NCBI GenBank assembly: GCA_023444765.1
Contig: JAEXLY010000249.1
Span: forward strand, 1-12,801
DNA from: Pseudomonadota bacterium
GTDB lineage: Bacteria; Pseudomonadota; Gammaproteobacteria; Xanthomonadales; Xanthomonadaceae
Length of the DNA: 12,801 nt
Direction of reading: 5' to 3'
Shown here piece after piece: positions 1 to 8,586 of the stretch. The notes below the pieces were generated by a model. The model worked only from the letters and a program-made list of their open reading frames with translations. It was not told the origin of the DNA and did not search any database. The position numbers and the translations under genes were made by a program. Numbering within the stretch: the stretch's first letter is position 1; the number at the start of each line of letters is the position of its first letter.

Positions 1-1175
1 ACCTGGCGCTGTGCGCGATCGAGCTCGTAGGACACGCGCAGCAGCAGGCCGAGGGCGACACAGGTCATCATCACGCTCGAGCCGCCGGACGAGATCAGCG
101 GCAGGGTCAGGCCCTTGGTCGGCAACAGACCCAGGTTCACGCCCATCGACACCAGGCTCTGCAGGCCGATCATCAGGGCGACGCCGAAGGCGACGTAGCC
201 GGCGAAATGACGGCGCATCTCCACGCAGCGGTAGCCGATCCACAGCGCACGGCCCACCAGAGCGGCGAACAGCGCGATCACGGACAGCAGCCCCAGGAAG
301 CCGAGTTCCTCGCCGATCACGCTGAAGATGAAGTCGGTATGCGCCTCGGGCAGGTAGGACAGCTTCTGGATCGAGCCGCCCAGCCCGACGCCGGCGAACT
401 CGCCGCGTCCGATCGCCATCAGTGCGTTGCTCAGCTGGTAGCCGGCACCGAGCTGGTCCTCCCAGGGATTCCAGAACGAGGTGATGCGACGCAGGCGATA
501 GGGCTCGATCACCGCCACCGCCACCAGCGCGGGCAGCAACCCCAGCACCGGCAGCATCATGCGCTTGAGGTGGCCGCCGCCGAGCACCAGCATGCCGGCG
601 GTGACCGCGAGCAGCATGGTGGCCGAGCCGAAGTCCGGTTGCGCCAGCAGCAGGACCACCAGCACCAGCGCCACGCCGATCGGCTTGAGCATCGCGCCCC
701 AGCCGGCATTGACCTCGTCGCGGAAGCGGACCAGGTAGCTCGCCAGCCAGACCAGGTAGAGGATCTTCACCGCCTCGACGATCTGGAAGTTCGCGATCCC
801 GAGGTTCACCCAGCGGCTCGCGCCGTTGACGGTGCGCCCGAGGCCGGGTACGAACACCAGCATCAGCATGAGCACGCAGGCGCCGAGCAGGGCCTGCGGG
901 TACTTCTCGACCAGCTTGAGGTCGGTGCGCATCATCGCGATGCACAGGCCGATGCCCACCGCCAGGAACACCGCGTGGCGGACAAGATAGTAGAACGGCC
1001 CTTCGCCGTGGTTGACCGCAACCGCGATCGAGCTCGACGCCACCATCACCACGCCGAACGCCGCGATCGCCGCGGCGATCGCGATCAGCCAGCCGTCGTA
1101 GCGGCCGCCGATGGCCTCCAGCCGTGTCGCCTGGCGGGCGGTGTCGAACATGCGGGAGTCTGCGGTCGTGGCCAT
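1..1175 (-). CDS. ftsW: Lipid II glycosyltransferase FtsW (C-terminus cut by window edge)
   Basis: This is the SEDS-family septal peptidoglycan polymerase of the inner membrane, which joins lipid II into glycan strands in complex with FtsI. 391 codons are present with no stop; the gene leaves the window at its 3' end. The product is almost all hydrophobic, with about ten membrane segments. The SEDS signature is clear: EAHTDFIF near residues 277-284, containing the conserved acidic residue of the family (D281), and PLISSGGSS at 359-367. The cytoplasmic N-terminus (about 28 residues) precedes the first membrane segment. The ATG shares one base with the mraY stop (TGATG), and AAGG lies 7 nt upstream. 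A second ATG at codon 9 is possible but lacks the coupling. Family members are about 400-450 residues, so only a short tail should be missing. Identification is secure. Confidence 0.96.
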   Translation of the reverse strand, partial: MATTADSRMFDTARQATRLEAIGGRYDGWLIAIAAAIAAFGVVMVASSSIAVAVNHGEGPFYYLVRHAVFLAVGIGLCIAMMRTDLKLVEKYPQALLGACVLMLMLVFVPGLGRTVNGASRWVNLGIANFQIVEAVKILYLVWLASYLVRFRDEVNAGWGAMLKPIGVALVLVVLLLAQPDFGSATMLLAVTAGMLVLGGGHLKRMMLPVLGLLPALVAVAVIEPYRLRRITSFWNPWEDQLGAGYQLSNALMAIGRGEFAGVGLGGSIQKLSYLPEAHTDFIFSVIGEELGFLGLLSVIALFAALVGRALWIGYRCVEMRRHFAGYVAFGVALMIGLQSLVSMGVNLGLLPTKGLTLPLISSGGSSVMMTCVALGLLLRVSYELDRAQRQ

Positions 1176-2260
1176 CAGCGCACCTTCAGCGTGGCCAGGC
1201 CGACGAGCACCAGGATCACCGAGATGATCCAGAAGCGCACGATCACGCGCGGCTCGGGCCAGCCCTTGAGCTCGAAGTGGTGGTGGATCGGCGCCATCCG
1301 GAAAACGCGCTTGCCGGTGAGCTTGAAGCTGGCCACCTGGATCATCACCGACAGCGTCTCGATGACGAAGATGCCGCCCATGATCACAAGCACCAGCTCC
1401 TGGCGGACGATCACGGCCATGGTGCCGAGCACCGCGCCCAGCGCCAGCGCGCCGATGTCGCCCATGAACACCATCGCCGGGTAGGTGTTGAACCACAGGA
1501 AGCCCAGGCCCGCGCCGGCGATGGCCGCGCAGATGATGATCAGCTCGCCGGCGCCCGGCACCGGCGGGATCTGCAGGTAGCGCGAGAACTCGGCGTGGCC
1601 CGAGGCGTAGGCGAACACCGCGATGCCGCCGGCCACCAGCACGGTGGGCATGATCGCCAGGCCGTCGAGGCCGTCGGTGAGGTTGACCGCGTTGGAGAAG
1701 CCGACGATCCAGAAGTAGGCGATCGCCACGAAGCCGACCCCGGCCAGGGGCAGCGCCACCGACTTGAACAGCGGGACGTAGAACGTGGTGGCCGCGGGCA
1801 CGTCGGCGTACAGGTACAGGTACAGGCCGGCCGCCAACCCGAAGATCGACTGCAGCAGGTACTTCCAGCGCGACTTCAGGCCGTTGGGGTCGCGCCTGAC
1901 GATCTTGATCCAGTCGTCGTACCAGCCGATCGCGCCGAAGGCGACCATCACCAGCAGCACCACCCAGACGTACTTGTTGCGCAGGTCGCCCCACAACAGC
2001 ACCGACGCGGTGATGGTGAACAGGATCAGCGCACCGCCCATGGTGGGCGTGCCGGCCTTGGAGAAGTGGGTCTGGGGACCGTCCTGGCGGATCGGCTGGC
2101 CGCCCTTGTACTGGGCGAGCTTGCGGATCACCGCCGGACCCCACCACAGCGACAGCAGCAGCGCCGTGAGCGCGGCGAGGATGCCACGGAAGGTCAGGTA
2201 GCCGAACAGGCCGAACAGGCCGTCGACCTGCTGCAGCCAGCGGGCGAGTTCAAGCAGCAT
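1175..2260 (-). CDS. mraY: Phospho-N-acetylmuramoyl-pentapeptide transferase MraY
   Basis: MraY transfers phospho-MurNAc-pentapeptide from UDP to undecaprenyl phosphate, making lipid I at the inner membrane. The 361-residue product matches the usual 360. Key motifs are visible: D115-D116 in YDDWIK, NLTDGLDGL at 193-201, FMGDIGAL at 265-272 with the catalytic-site aspartate D268, and the HHH triplet at 326-328 followed by FELKG. About ten hydrophobic segments are spread along the chain. An in-frame ATG 11 codons further upstream exists, but the chosen ATG fits the family N-terminus and has a strong ribosome binding site, AAGGGGGG, 6 nt before it. The start lies 11 nt inside the end of murF and the stop overlaps ftsW by one base, so translation of the three is probably coupled. 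Confidence 0.97.
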   Translation of the reverse strand: MLLELARWLQQVDGLFGLFGYLTFRGILAALTALLLSLWWGPAVIRKLAQYKGGQPIRQDGPQTHFSKAGTPTMGGALILFTITASVLLWGDLRNKYVWVVLLVMVAFGAIGWYDDWIKIVRRDPNGLKSRWKYLLQSIFGLAAGLYLYLYADVPAATTFYVPLFKSVALPLAGVGFVAIAYFWIVGFSNAVNLTDGLDGLAIMPTVLVAGGIAVFAYASGHAEFSRYLQIPPVPGAGELIIICAAIAGAGLGFLWFNTYPAMVFMGDIGALALGAVLGTMAVIVRQELVLVIMGGIFVIETLSVMIQVASFKLTGKRVFRMAPIHHHFELKGWPEPRVIVRFWIISVILVLVGLATLKVR

Positions 2261-3629
2261 CGTGTTCCCCCCTTGCACGCGCCAGCAGCGCATCGACGAT
2301 GCGGTCCATGGCGCTCCCGCGCGAACCCTTGACCAGGATGCGCACGCCCGGCCGCAGGTCCGCGGCCAGCGCCGTGGACAGCGCCTCGTGGTTGTCGTAG
2401 TGGTATCCGCCCTCGCCGAACGCCTCGGCCGCGGCGCGGCTCAGCGGCCCCAGCGCATACACGCGCGCCAGGCCGGCCCTGCGCGCGCGGCGCCCGGCCT
2501 CGGCATGCAGGTCGGCCGCATCCGCGCCCAGTTCGCGCATGTCCCCCAGCACCAGCCACGCTTCGCCGCCACCGGCGGCGAGGGTGTCGATCGCGGCGTT
2601 GAGCGATCCGGGATTGGCGTTGTAGCTGTCGTCGATCAGGGTGGCGTCGTCGGCGAGGCGGTGCCGGACCAGGCGCCCCTGCACCGGACTGGCGTCCGCC
2701 AGCACCTGCACGATCGTCTCCAGGCCGATGCCGAGCGCCAGTGCGATCGAAGCGGCGGCCAGCGCGTTGGCCACGCTGTGCCGCCCGGGCAACGGCAGCA
2801 CGGCTGGCAGTTCGCCCACCGGGGTGACGAGCACGAAGCGCGCGCCGTCGGCATCCAGCATCAGCTCGCGCACGGTGACGTCGGCGCTGGCGTCCAGGCC
2901 GAACCGCAGCAGCCGCCGACCGTGCGCACGCTCGGCGAAGTACGGCGCGAACGCGTCATCGGCATTGATCACCGCCACCCCGTCGTGCGGCAGCGCGTCG
3001 TAGACCGCGGCCTTGGTGTCGGCGATGCCGAGGAGGCTGTGCATGCGCTCCAGGTGCGCCGGCGCGACGTTGTTCACCAGCGCGACGTCCGGGCGCGCGA
3101 TCGCGGTCAGGTAGGCGATGTCTCCGGGCTTGCCGGCGCCCATCTCGTAGATCGCGACCTCGGCGTCGCCGGGTGCGTCGATCACCGCAAGCGGCAGTCC
3201 GATCTCGTTGTTGCGGTTGCCGGGGTTGGCGTAGGCGCGCATCGACCGCGCCGCGATGGCATGCACCAGCTGCTTGACGCTGGTCTTGCCGTTGCTGCCG
3301 GTGATCGCGACGACCTTGCCGCCGCGCTCGCGCTGCATCGCGCCCGCGAGCGCTGCCAGCGCCTGCTCGGTGTCGGCAACGAGGATCTGCGGCAACGGCG
3401 CATCCACCAGGCGCGATACCAGGGCGGCGCGCGCGCCGCGCGCGGCGGCCGCTCCCACATGGTCGTGGCCGTCGAAGTTGGCGCCCCTGAGCGCGACGAA
3501 CAGCAGCGCGTGTCCGTCCCGCGCTTCGAGCGTGCGCGTGTCGGTCACGACCGCGTCCACCGGCAGGTCCGCCCCGTGCAGGCGGCCATGGGTCCATTGC
3601 GCGATGCGCGAGAGCGGCATCGGGATCAT
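2250..3629 (-). CDS. murF: UDP-MurNAc-tripeptide:D-Ala-D-Ala ligase MurF
   Basis: MurF adds D-Ala-D-Ala to UDP-MurNAc-tripeptide with ATP in the cytoplasm, the last soluble step before MraY. The 459-residue length is normal for the family. The order of Mur ligase domains is seen: an N-terminal substrate domain (about 1-100), the central ATPase domain with P-loop GSNGKTS at 111-117, GNRNNEIGLPL at 137-147, EMGAGKPGDI at 162-171 and the NVAPAHLERM motif near 187-196, then the C-terminal domain with GRHSVANAL at 282-290, DDSYNANPGS at 333-342 and VKGSRGSAM at 433-441. The DDSYNANP motif separates MurF from the other Mur ligases. The ATG overlaps the murE stop as ATGA, with GGGAG 7 nt upstream. 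Nothing looks damaged. Confidence 0.97.
   Translation of the reverse strand: MIPMPLSRIAQWTHGRLHGADLPVDAVVTDTRTLEARDGHALLFVALRGANFDGHDHVGAAAARGARAALVSRLVDAPLPQILVADTEQALAALAGAMQRERGGKVVAITGSNGKTSVKQLVHAIAARSMRAYANPGNRNNEIGLPLAVIDAPGDAEVAIYEMGAGKPGDIAYLTAIARPDVALVNNVAPAHLERMHSLLGIADTKAAVYDALPHDGVAVINADDAFAPYFAERAHGRRLLRFGLDASADVTVRELMLDADGARFVLVTPVGELPAVLPLPGRHSVANALAAASIALALGIGLETIVQVLADASPVQGRLVRHRLADDATLIDDSYNANPGSLNAAIDTLAAGGGEAWLVLGDMRELGADAADLHAEAGRRARRAGLARVYALGPLSRAAAEAFGEGGYHYDNHEALSTALAADLRPGVRILVKGSRGSAMDRIVDALLARARGEHDAA
2267..2274 (-). promoter_or_regulatory. Ribosome binding site of mraY inside murF
   Basis: The minus strand reads AAGGGGGG here, 6 nt before the ATG at 2260. It decides the mraY start against the in-frame ATG upstream at 2293, and it lies wholly within the last codons of murF. 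Confidence 0.75.
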
Positions 3630-5098
3630 GCGCGGACTCCCAGCGCTTCGCGCGCCACGGCGCTGTCGTCGAACGGATGCTTGACCCCGGCCACTTCCTG
3701 GTAGGTCTCGTGGCCCTTGCCGGCGACCAGCACGATGTCGCCGGCGCGCGCGCGCGCGATGGCACCGGCGATCGCGACACGGCGGTCGCGCTGCACGATC
3801 ACGCGATGAGGCTCCGTGAAGCCCGCCATGATGCCGGCCACGATCGCATCGCCATCCTCGGCGCGCGGGTTGTCGTCGGTGACGACCACTTCGTCCGCAA
3901 GGCGCTCGGCGATCGCAGCCATCTGCGGGCGCTTGCCGGCATCGCGTTCGCCGCCGCAGCCGAACACGCAGACCAGCCGCCCCTGCAGGTGGCCGCGCAG
4001 GGATTCCAGCGCCTGCTCCAGCGGATCGGGCTTGTGCGAGTAGTCGACCACCACCAGCGGCTGCGCGCCGCCGCCCAGGCGGTTCATCCGTCCGGGAATC
4101 GGCAGCAGCCGGCCTAGCACCGCGGCGATGGCGGCGGTCTCGTGGCCCAGCGCATGCAGCACGCCCGCCACGACCAGCAGGTTGTCGACGTTGAAGCGGC
4201 CCAGCAGTGGCGACTGCACGCGGGCGACGCGCCCGTCCAGATGCAGGTCGAAGGCGATGCCGTCGGCATCGAGCGCGACATGGTCGGCCCGGACATCCGC
4301 ATCTTCGGCTCCGCGCGCACTGGTGCCGATCACCTGCAGCGATGCCGGGAGATCCAGCGCCATGCGCCGCCCGTAGGCATCGTCGAGGTTGACGACGGCC
4401 GTGCGCATGCCAGGCGTGGCGAACAGGCGGGCCTTGGCCGCGCCGTAGCTCTCCATGTCACCGTGGTAGTCGAGATGGTCGCGGCTGAGGTTGGTGAACA
4501 CGCCCACCGCGAAGTGCACCGCGTCGACGCGCCCCTGGTCGAGGGCGTGCGAACTCACTTCCATCGCCACAGCGTGCGCGCCGGCGTCGTGCAGCTGCGC
4601 CAGCAGGGCATGGGTCTGCAGCACCAGCGGCGTGGTGAAGCCGGTGGCCTGCGCCTGGCCGTAAAGGCCTGCACCCAGGGTGCCGATGGTGCCCGTCCGG
4701 GTGCCGCACAGTTCCAGCGCCTGGGCAAGCAGCTGCACCGTCGAGGTCTTGCCGCTGGTGCCGGTGACGCCGATCGTCGTCATCCGCGCCGAGGGCTGGC
4801 CGTGGAAGCTGTCGGCCATCGTGCCCATGCGCGCGCGCAGCCCGGGCACGGCGATCGCACCCGCCGGCGGCGCCGGAACGTCGCCCGGCACGGACGGTTC
4901 GAACAGGATCGCGGCCGCACCAGCCTGCGCCGCCTGCGCGGTGAAGTGCAGGCCGTGGGTGCCGAAGCCGCCGATCGCGACGAAGGCATCGCCCGGGCGC
5001 ACCTCGCGGCTGTCGAGCACCAGGCCCGATACCTGCAGCGACGCGGGCACACCGGCCACATCCGGCAGCAGCTGCGCCAGCGGCATGGTCCGGCTCAT
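3626..5098 (-). CDS. murE: UDP-MurNAc-L-Ala-D-Glu:meso-diaminopimelate ligase MurE
   Basis: MurE adds the third stem-peptide residue to UDP-MurNAc-L-Ala-D-Glu using ATP. Substrate type can be read: DNPR at 409-412 is the signature of meso-diaminopimelate-adding enzymes rather than lysine-adding ones. The product has 490 residues, normal for the family. Motifs include P-loop GTSGKTS (113-119), EVSSHALDQGR (180-190), TNLSRDHLDYHG (202-213), K222 in AAKARLF (expected carbamylated lysine), GRMNRLGG (336-343) and AGKGHE (459-464). The motif usually written DYAHTPDALE reads DYSHKPDPLE here (352-361), an unusual but probably tolerated variant. The ATG overlaps the ftsI stop as ATGA. An in-frame ATG at codon 5 is a minor alternative. 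The open frame extends far upstream inside ftsI, so the start rests on family length and the overlap. Confidence 0.96.
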   Translation of the reverse strand: MSRTMPLAQLLPDVAGVPASLQVSGLVLDSREVRPGDAFVAIGGFGTHGLHFTAQAAQAGAAAILFEPSVPGDVPAPPAGAIAVPGLRARMGTMADSFHGQPSARMTTIGVTGTSGKTSTVQLLAQALELCGTRTGTIGTLGAGLYGQAQATGFTTPLVLQTHALLAQLHDAGAHAVAMEVSSHALDQGRVDAVHFAVGVFTNLSRDHLDYHGDMESYGAAKARLFATPGMRTAVVNLDDAYGRRMALDLPASLQVIGTSARGAEDADVRADHVALDADGIAFDLHLDGRVARVQSPLLGRFNVDNLLVVAGVLHALGHETAAIAAVLGRLLPIPGRMNRLGGGAQPLVVVDYSHKPDPLEQALESLRGHLQGRLVCVFGCGGERDAGKRPQMAAIAERLADEVVVTDDNPRAEDGDAIVAGIMAGFTEPHRVIVQRDRRVAIAGAIARARAGDIVLVAGKGHETYQEVAGVKHPFDDSAVAREALGVRA

Positions 5099-6927
5099 GG
5101 GGCCACCCCGCGCTGCACCGCGGCGGCGGCCGGCGCGGCGGGGTGCGCAGACGCCAGCGCGCTGGCGCGCCTTGCCTCTTCCGCCGATTGCGCGGCCAGC
5201 CAGGTGTCGATGTCGTCCGGCGGCACGTCCATCAGCCGCAGCGCGCCTTCCATCACCCGCGCGAACAGGGGCGCGGACACGTAGCCGCCGCCATAGGTCG
5301 AGCCGCCGGCGGAGGTGTCGGGATCGTTCACCACCACCGTCACCGCGAACCGCGGCCGCTCCACCGGCACCAGGCCCGCGAAGTAGGCGATGTAGCGCCG
5401 CGCGTAGCCGCCCCCGGAGGACTTGCGCGCGGTGCCGGTCTTGCCGGCGACGTGGTAGCCGAGGATCGCCGCGCGCGTGGCGGTACCGCCGGGCTCGGTC
5501 ACGGTCTGCATCATCCGCATGACCTGGGCGGCGATGTCCGGATCCAGCGCCTGCTGGGTCCGACCGTCGTGGCCGCCCTTGACGAAGGTGGGGGTGACCA
5601 GGCGGCCGCCGTTGCCGAGCGCGGCGTAAGCCCGCGCGATCTGCAGTGGCGTCACCGACAGACCGTAGCCGTAGGACAAAGTCTGTTTGGTCGTGCCGCT
5701 CCAGCGCTCGGGCGTGGGGAACGTGCCCGGTGCCTCGCCCGGGAAGCCGCTGCCGGTGCTGCTGCCGAACCCGAACCGGCGCAGGAACGCGTCGAACTGG
5801 CCGTCGGGCAGCAGCTTGACGATCTTCGACACGCCCACGTTGGAGCTCTTGGTGATGACGCCGGTGGTATCGAGCACGCCGTAGTTGCGGAAGTCGCTGG
5901 TGCGGTACTTGCCGTTGGGGATCCAGCCGGGGCTGGTGTCGAAGCGGGTCGTGGGCGAGATCACCCCCGCTTCCAGGCCCGCGGCGACGGTGAGCGGCTT
6001 CATGGTCGAGCCGGGCTCGAGCAGGTCGGTCACCGCGCGGTTGCGGTAGGCGTCGCGGTTCTCGCCGCTGACCCGGTTGTTGTTGTAGGAAGGCAGGTTG
6101 GCCATCGCCAGCACTTCGCCGGTGGTGACGTCCAGGATGACCACCGAACCGCTGGCCGCACCGGTTTCGAGCAGGGTGCGCTTGAGTTCGCGGTAGGCCA
6201 GGAACTGGATGCGCCGGTCGATGCTCAGCACCAGGTCCTTGCCCGGCTCGGCGGGACGGATCAGGTCGACGTGTTCGACGATGCGGCCGTGGCGGTCGCG
6301 GATCACCTTCTGCGCGCCGGGCGTGCCGCGCAGCCATTCGTCGAACGCCAGCTCCACGCCTTCCTGGCCCTGGTCGTCGATGTTGGTGAAGCCCAGTACG
6401 TGCGACACCGCCTCGCCCTGGGGGTAGAAGCGGCGGAACTCGCGCTGCGAGAACACGCCGGGAATCTTCAGGGCGAGGATCTTCTGCGCCACCGACGGAT
6501 TGATCCGCCGGTGCCGTGGCACGTACATGAACTCCTTGTCCTTGCGCTGCGAGACGTAACGGGTCAGGTAATCCAGCGGCAGGTCGGTGGCTTCGGCCAG
6601 GCGGGCGATGGCGGCCGGGTTGTTCGCCAGCTCCTGGGGGTTCGCGTACAGCGACTCGACCGGCGAGGACACCGCCAGCGGCTCGCCGTTGCGGTCCGTG
6701 ATCATGCCGCGCGAGGTCGGGATCGGCACCTCGCGCAGGAAGCGGGCGTCGGCCTTCTTCTGGTAGAAGGCGTTGTCCACCAGCTGCAGGTCCACCGCCC
6801 GCACCACCAGCGCCACCGCGCACAGGGCCATCGCCCCGCCGACCATCATCAGCCGCCCGCGCAGGTTGAACTGCGCGCGCGGACGCGGCTTCTTCGCCGA
6901 ACCGCCGACGGTCCTGACGAACCTCAT
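5095..6927 (-). CDS. ftsI: Septal peptidoglycan transpeptidase FtsI (PBP3)
   Basis: FtsI is the monofunctional class B penicillin-binding protein that cross-links septal peptidoglycan together with FtsW. The 610-residue product has a basic cytoplasmic tail (1-25), one membrane anchor (about 26-46), a pedestal domain beginning near DLQLVDNAFYQ, and a C-terminal transpeptidase domain. All three active-site motifs are intact: STMK at 307-310 with nucleophile S307, SSN at 361-363, and KTG at 496-498. The C-terminus ends in an Ala-rich, probably disordered tail (about 585-610), which accounts for a length slightly above the 588 of E. coli. The ATG overlaps the ftsL stop as ATGA. No clear Shine-Dalgarno sequence precedes it, so initiation is probably coupled to ftsL. 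It is a beta-lactam target by family. Confidence 0.96.
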   Translation of the reverse strand: MRFVRTVGGSAKKPRPRAQFNLRGRLMMVGGAMALCAVALVVRAVDLQLVDNAFYQKKADARFLREVPIPTSRGMITDRNGEPLAVSSPVESLYANPQELANNPAAIARLAEATDLPLDYLTRYVSQRKDKEFMYVPRHRRINPSVAQKILALKIPGVFSQREFRRFYPQGEAVSHVLGFTNIDDQGQEGVELAFDEWLRGTPGAQKVIRDRHGRIVEHVDLIRPAEPGKDLVLSIDRRIQFLAYRELKRTLLETGAASGSVVILDVTTGEVLAMANLPSYNNNRVSGENRDAYRNRAVTDLLEPGSTMKPLTVAAGLEAGVISPTTRFDTSPGWIPNGKYRTSDFRNYGVLDTTGVITKSSNVGVSKIVKLLPDGQFDAFLRRFGFGSSTGSGFPGEAPGTFPTPERWSGTTKQTLSYGYGLSVTPLQIARAYAALGNGGRLVTPTFVKGGHDGRTQQALDPDIAAQVMRMMQTVTEPGGTATRAAILGYHVAGKTGTARKSSGGGYARRYIAYFAGLVPVERPRFAVTVVVNDPDTSAGGSTYGGGYVSAPLFARVMEGALRLMDVPPDDIDTWLAAQSAEEARRASALASAHPAAPAAAAVQRGVAP

Positions 6928-7187
6928 GGCCGCACCACCACGATCTCGTCGGTGGACGGAAACTTCATGCCCAGCCGCGTGCGCGCGACCTGGTCGATGC
7001 GGTTGCTCTCGGCCCAGGTGGCCTGTTCGAGCTGCAGACGTCCGAACTCGATGTTGAGCTCGTCGCGCTGGCGCTCCAGCCGGGTCAGCTGCACGTACAG
7101 CTCGCGATGCTGGTGGCGTGCGTGGACCACGCCGATCGCGGAGATCACGCAGGCGACCACGAGCACGGCGACGGCAAGCCGGGTCAT
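6924..7187 (-). CDS. ftsL: Cell division protein FtsL
   Basis: FtsL is a small bitopic divisome protein that, with FtsB and FtsQ, activates FtsW-FtsI. The 87-residue product has almost no cytoplasmic tail, one membrane helix (about 3-22), then a periplasmic coiled coil rich in spaced leucines (L30, L34, L37, L44, L51, L53) and a short tail after KFPSTDEIV. Sequence conservation of FtsL is low, so the call rests on size, topology, coiled coil and its position between rsmH and ftsI. ATGA overlaps are found at both ends, and GGAGG lies 7 nt before the ATG, the best ribosome binding site in this part of the cluster. Confidence 0.93.
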   Translation of the reverse strand: MTRLAVAVLVVACVISAIGVVHARHQHRELYVQLTRLERQRDELNIEFGRLQLEQATWAESNRIDQVARTRLGMKFPSTDEIVVVRP

Positions 7188-8143
7188 GGCCGCGCCTCCG
7201 CCGGCGCGGTCAGCTTCTCGGCCACGCGCAGCACCGCGCTGCGCGCGCGCGGATTGGCCACCAGCTCGTCCGGGCGCGCACGTGCGGCATCGCCCACCGC
7301 GCGCAGGCTGGGCACGAAGCCGGTGGCCTCGGGCAGGCGCCTGTTGCCGGGAGGCGCCTTGGCGCGCGCGGCGATGAAGCGCTTGGCGATCCGGTCCTCG
7401 AGCGAGTGGAAGCTGATCACCACCAGCCGGCCGCCCGGCCGCAGCGCGTCATGCGCGGCCGCCAGCCCGCGCTCCAGGTCCTCGAGCTCGCGGTTGACGT
7501 GGATGCGGATGGCCTGGAACGAACGCGTGGCGGGGTGGATCTCGTGCCGCCCGCGCGGCATGACCGAGGCGATCAACGCGGCCAGGTCGGCGGTGCGTTC
7601 GATCGGCTCGATGGCGCGCCGGGCGACGATGGCGCGGGCGATGCGCCGGCTCATCCGCTCCTCGCCGTAGGTCCACAGCACATCGGCGATCTCGCGCTCG
7701 TCGGCGCGCGCCAGCCACTGGGCCGCGCTCTCGCCGCTGTCGGGGTCCATGCGCATGTCCAGCGGCCCGTCCTTGCCGAAGCTGAAGCCGCGCGCGGCGA
7801 CGTCGAGCTGCGGCGAGGACACACCCAAGTCGAGCAGCACGCCGTCCAGGCCGGCGCGGGCGAGGTCCCAGGCGCCGAGGTCGGCGAAGCTGCCGCGACG
7901 GATCGAGACGCGCGCGTCCGCGCCGAACTCGCGTTCGGCCACGGCGATCGCCTCGGGATCCTTGTCCATCAGCAGCAGCCTGCCTCCGCCTGCCAGGCGT
8001 TGCAGCACGCCTCGCGCATGCCCACCGCGCCCGAACGTGCCGTCCAGATACGTTCCGTCCTCGACCACGCGCAGCCCTTCCATGACCTGCTCGAACATCA
8101 CCGGAAGGTGCGCGGCACTGGCGTCCGCAGCACCGCCGGTCAC
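7184..8143 (-). CDS. rsmH: 16S rRNA (cytosine(1402)-N(4))-methyltransferase RsmH
   Basis: RsmH (formerly MraW) uses S-adenosylmethionine to N4-methylate C1402 in the decoding centre of 16S rRNA. From the chosen start the product is 319 residues, close to the usual 310-320. Motifs: HLPVM at 12-16, the SAM-binding loop DGTFGRGGH at 34-42, DLGVSSPQLD at 105-114, PLDMRMD at 127-133, HPATRSFQAIRIHVN at 203-217 and ISFHSLEDR at 243-251. The start is taken as GTG at 8143, which overlaps the mraZ stop as GTGA, like the neighbouring junctions. The first ATG, at 8098, would remove the conserved HxPV motif. The frame is open further upstream within mraZ, but that extension has no family counterpart. Confidence 0.95.
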   Translation of the reverse strand: MTGGAADASAAHLPVMFEQVMEGLRVVEDGTYLDGTFGRGGHARGVLQRLAGGGRLLLMDKDPEAIAVAEREFGADARVSIRRGSFADLGAWDLARAGLDGVLLDLGVSSPQLDVAARGFSFGKDGPLDMRMDPDSGESAAQWLARADEREIADVLWTYGEERMSRRIARAIVARRAIEPIERTADLAALIASVMPRGRHEIHPATRSFQAIRIHVNRELEDLERGLAAAHDALRPGGRLVVISFHSLEDRIAKRFIAARAKAPPGNRRLPEATGFVPSLRAVGDAARARPDELVANPRARSAVLRVAEKLTAPAEARP

Positions 8144-8586
8144 AACTGCAGCCCGACCAGGTCGTCGCCGAAATCGTCGTCCCCGAGGGGCGTCTCGATC
8201 TGCGCGCGGTGCGCCTGCTCGCTCCAGAGTTCGAACTTGTCGCCCATGCCCAGCAGCACCGCCTTCTTCTCGATGCCGATGGCGGCGCGCTGGCTGGCCG
8301 GAATCGAGATACGGCCGCTGCCGTCCGGTTCGACGATGGCCGCCGCGCCCACCAGCTTCAGCTGCAGGCGGCGGTTGGCCTCCTTGACCCGCGGCAGGGC
8401 GTTGACCCCGTCGCGCACCTTCTCCCAGGTGGCGTAGGGGTAGATGTAGAGCGAACCCTTCTCGAAAGGGTTGTAGGTGATGACCAGACGGTTGCCGCAC
8501 TCGGACGCGACGAGGTCCCGGTAGCTGGTCGGAATCGCCAGCCGGCCCTTGTCGTCGATCGTGATGGCGGTCTCGCCCTGGAACAC
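8140..8586 (-). CDS. mraZ: Transcriptional regulator MraZ
   Basis: MraZ is a DNA-binding protein that, in species studied, represses its own dcw operon. The 148-residue product has two AbrB-like repeats, each with the D-x(1-2)-GR-x(3)-P type motif: DDKGRLAIP at 11-19 and DGSGRISIP at 88-96. Two GTG codons stand in tandem at 8589 and 8586. The second is chosen because family members begin MF(R/Q)G, giving 148 residues; the first would add one valine. The ribosome binding site is weak (GGGCAGG just upstream), which with the GTG start suggests low translation. It is first in the operon and overlaps rsmH by 4 nt. Its probable targets are the phased boxes at 8635-8669. Confidence 0.95.
   Translation of the reverse strand: MFQGETAITIDDKGRLAIPTSYRDLVASECGNRLVITYNPFEKGSLYIYPYATWEKVRDGVNALPRVKEANRRLQLKLVGAAAIVEPDGSGRISIPASQRAAIGIEKKAVLLGMGDKFELWSEQAHRAQIETPLGDDDFGDDLVGLQL

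Noticed and set aside
207..5284. Several long plus-strand open frames opposite the dcw genes
   Set aside because: They are shadows of rsmH-to-ftsW coding frames, rich in Arg, His, Gln and Ala, with no domains.
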